A stretch of 7,596 bases of DNA from contig CAZPZZ010000176.1 in NCBI GenBank assembly GCA_964591245.1, forward strand, positions 1-7,596, read 5' to 3'. Within the stretch, counting starts at the first letter, position 1. Each line of letters starts with the position of its first letter. A model generated the notes under the pieces. It had not been told where the DNA came from. It was given only the letters and a program-made list of their open reading frames with translations, and made no database searches. Positions 6,703 through 7,596 of this stretch are shown here, in pieces. This DNA comes from CAZPZZ01 sp964591245 (GTDB taxonomy: Bacteria; Acidobacteriota; Vicinamibacteria; Vicinamibacterales; UBA8438). A program made the position numbers and the translations under genes.

Positions 6703-6781
6703 CCGCGGGAAGGGATCTGACACGGTGTGGTGTCAGAGGAGTCATGAGCGCTTCCAGGCAGTGGTGAGGCTGGTCCCGCGG
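6703..6781. terminator. Hairpins in the convergent gap after ridA
   Basis: TCTGACAC (6716-6723) and GTGTCAGA (6730-6737) form a perfect 8-bp stem with a 6-base loop. An outer 8-bp pair, CCGCGGGA (6703-6710) with TCCCGCGG (6774-6781), encloses it, and AGAGCGCTCT (6671-6680) is a perfect 10-bp palindrome just before. The position between convergent genes suits a bidirectional transcription barrier. No run of T follows on either strand, so a standard intrinsic terminator is not shown. Confidence 0.4.
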
Positions 6782-7444
6782 TTAAGGAATGATGAGGCGC
6801 GGGCTGTCGTCGTCGGAACGACTGGCTTCTGGATTAGCCTCATTGCGGGCCATTGACTGCATGATTCGGCCGACGAGATCAAGATAAGCCGTAGGGCTAC
6901 CCTCGAGAGAAGATTTCGCACGCGTTGCAGCTTGCTCGATTCGTCGCAACACTTGTGCGAGATCTTTTTCATTCGCGACTGGTCGCTTTCCGTCCTGTCC
7001 TTCAAGCAATGGTTTGAGTTCGGTGGCGAGCCGTTCCGCAGGCAACGACGAGGCTCGATGTTCGTAGATGATGCCCTTGCTTGCCGTCTCGTAGGTGGAG
7101 GCCAAGGCCTGTGCGGTGTCTTGGATAATCCGATCGTCCACGGGAAATTCTTCAGTCTGAGCCAGCCGATGAAGCGTTCCTTGCACGACGAAAAAGAGCT
7201 GATATTGCCGCTCACTGAGTCCGGTGATGATCGGGATGAGAAATCCCGCATCTTGCTGTTGCTGGCGTTGGACGACTGCCGGCGGATGTGACCGCGATGA
7301 GGCCAGATAGGTGCAGTCGGAAGGACACTGAATCTCTGTCAAGCGTTTGGTCCCGCAGCAGACCGCGCAGATCTGTCGGTCCAGGGCGGGACAAGTGCGA
7401 CGCGCGCGGCGTCGGCGGCAGAGTGGGCAGTGTTCTCGAACCAC
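6782..7444 (-). CDS. Uncharacterised protein with N-terminal Cys-rich zinc-binding module
   Basis: The 220-residue product begins with eight cysteines in 39 residues: C6PLC9, C18P, C26AVC29C30GTKR and C40PSDC44. The spacing suggests a double zinc-ribbon or treble-clef-like module, most likely binding two zinc ions. The remaining 170 residues look helical and soluble (ERQYQLFFVVQGTLHRL, RIIQDTAQALASTYETASKG, AERLATELKPLL, LAQVLRRIEQAATRAKSSL) with no signal peptide, membrane segment or catalytic motif I know. I recall similar proteins in Acidobacteria-like genomes but no assigned function. The GTG at 7444 is the only plausible start, because TAA lies in frame at 7496-7498 and no ATG, GTG or TTG intervenes; GACGAGA upstream is a weak ribosome site. 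It converges on ridA. DNA/RNA or protein binding would be a guess. Confidence 0.8.
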   Translation of the reverse strand: MVREHCPLCRRRRARRTCPALDRQICAVCCGTKRLTEIQCPSDCTYLASSRSHPPAVVQRQQQQDAGFLIPIITGLSERQYQLFFVVQGTLHRLAQTEEFPVDDRIIQDTAQALASTYETASKGIIYEHRASSLPAERLATELKPLLEGQDGKRPVANEKDLAQVLRRIEQAATRAKSSLEGSPTAYLDLVGRIMQSMARNEANPEASRSDDDSPRLIIP

Positions 7445-7596
7445 GGTGTTTCTCGTCTTGGCGTCGTCGACGTGTAGAACGACGGAGTGCGTCGGTTAGC
7501 TTGGCATACCGACTTTGTCTCGTCAACGGCTCTGCTGGCGGAGGTTTCCGTGGCGTGCGTAGAGATGTTCGCGAACTGGAGTCATCCATTGGTGCG
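7445..7596. other. Upstream of the Cys-rich gene; no gene supported
   Basis: A minus-strand frame is open from an ATG at 7589, but it runs deep into the Cys-rich gene in another frame and its translation is a Ser/Arg/Pro-rich string typical of shadow frames. TTGACG on the minus strand (near 7526-7531) could be a -35 box for the Cys-rich gene, but no -10 box lies at the right spacing. I see nothing firm here. Confidence 0.4.

Noticed and set aside
6742..7251. Minus-strand frame of 169 codons inside the Cys-rich gene
   Set aside because: It is an alternate frame of the 6782-7444 gene. It lacks the cysteine module and has typical shadow composition.
7212..7589. Minus-strand frame of 125 codons overlapping the start of the Cys-rich gene
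   Set aside because: It overlaps the cysteine motif region in a different frame and reads as Ser/Arg/Pro-rich filler. The eight-cysteine frame is clearly the coding one.

Overview
The window looks like a chromosomal segment of a high-GC, Gram-negative-type bacterium. A Vicinamibacteria-like Acidobacteriota is my best guess. This rests on remembered family resemblance: the TPR lipoprotein with its charged helical tail, the Cys-rich protein at the right end, and relics of a PQQ-dehydrogenase and a sugar isomerase of types common in that phylum. No 16S or other phylogenetic marker is present, so the assignment is an inference.

Layout. (1) Bases 1-484 hold nothing I can recognise. (2) Bases 485 to about 2150 are a plus-strand gene graveyard. 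It holds a full-span but wrecked ABC-F ATPase with frameshifts, two in-frame stops, a mutated Walker A and a lost linker. A C-terminal piece of a sugar phosphate isomerase/epimerase follows, then a short N-terminal piece of a PQQ-dependent dehydrogenase. (3) A strong 13-bp hairpin at 2283-2317 terminates a minus-strand TPR lipoprotein gene (2356-3300). (4) A 466-bp divergent intergenic region carries a cluster of related inverted repeats (CTCACG/CGTGAG). (5) The plus-strand core block encodes a bifunctional (p)ppGpp synthetase/hydrolase (3767-5917), ribosomal protein L28 (6062-6253) and a RidA-family imine deaminase (6258-6644), the last two only 4 bases apart. (6) A convergent intergenic region with nested inverted repeats separates these from a minus-strand gene for an uncharacterised protein with an N-terminal eight-cysteine cluster (6782-7444). 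The last 152 bases hold no gene I can support.

The intact genes are housekeeping. Rel makes and destroys the (p)ppGpp alarmone in response to starvation, L28 is a structural protein of the ribosome that Rel monitors, and RidA removes reactive enamine/imine intermediates of amino-acid metabolism. The lipoprotein and the Cys-rich protein have no assignable specific role.

I do not see an exotic new system. The points most worth a second look are the three-part pseudogene mosaic, the repeat cluster upstream of rel, and the conserved-looking Cys-rich protein of unknown function.
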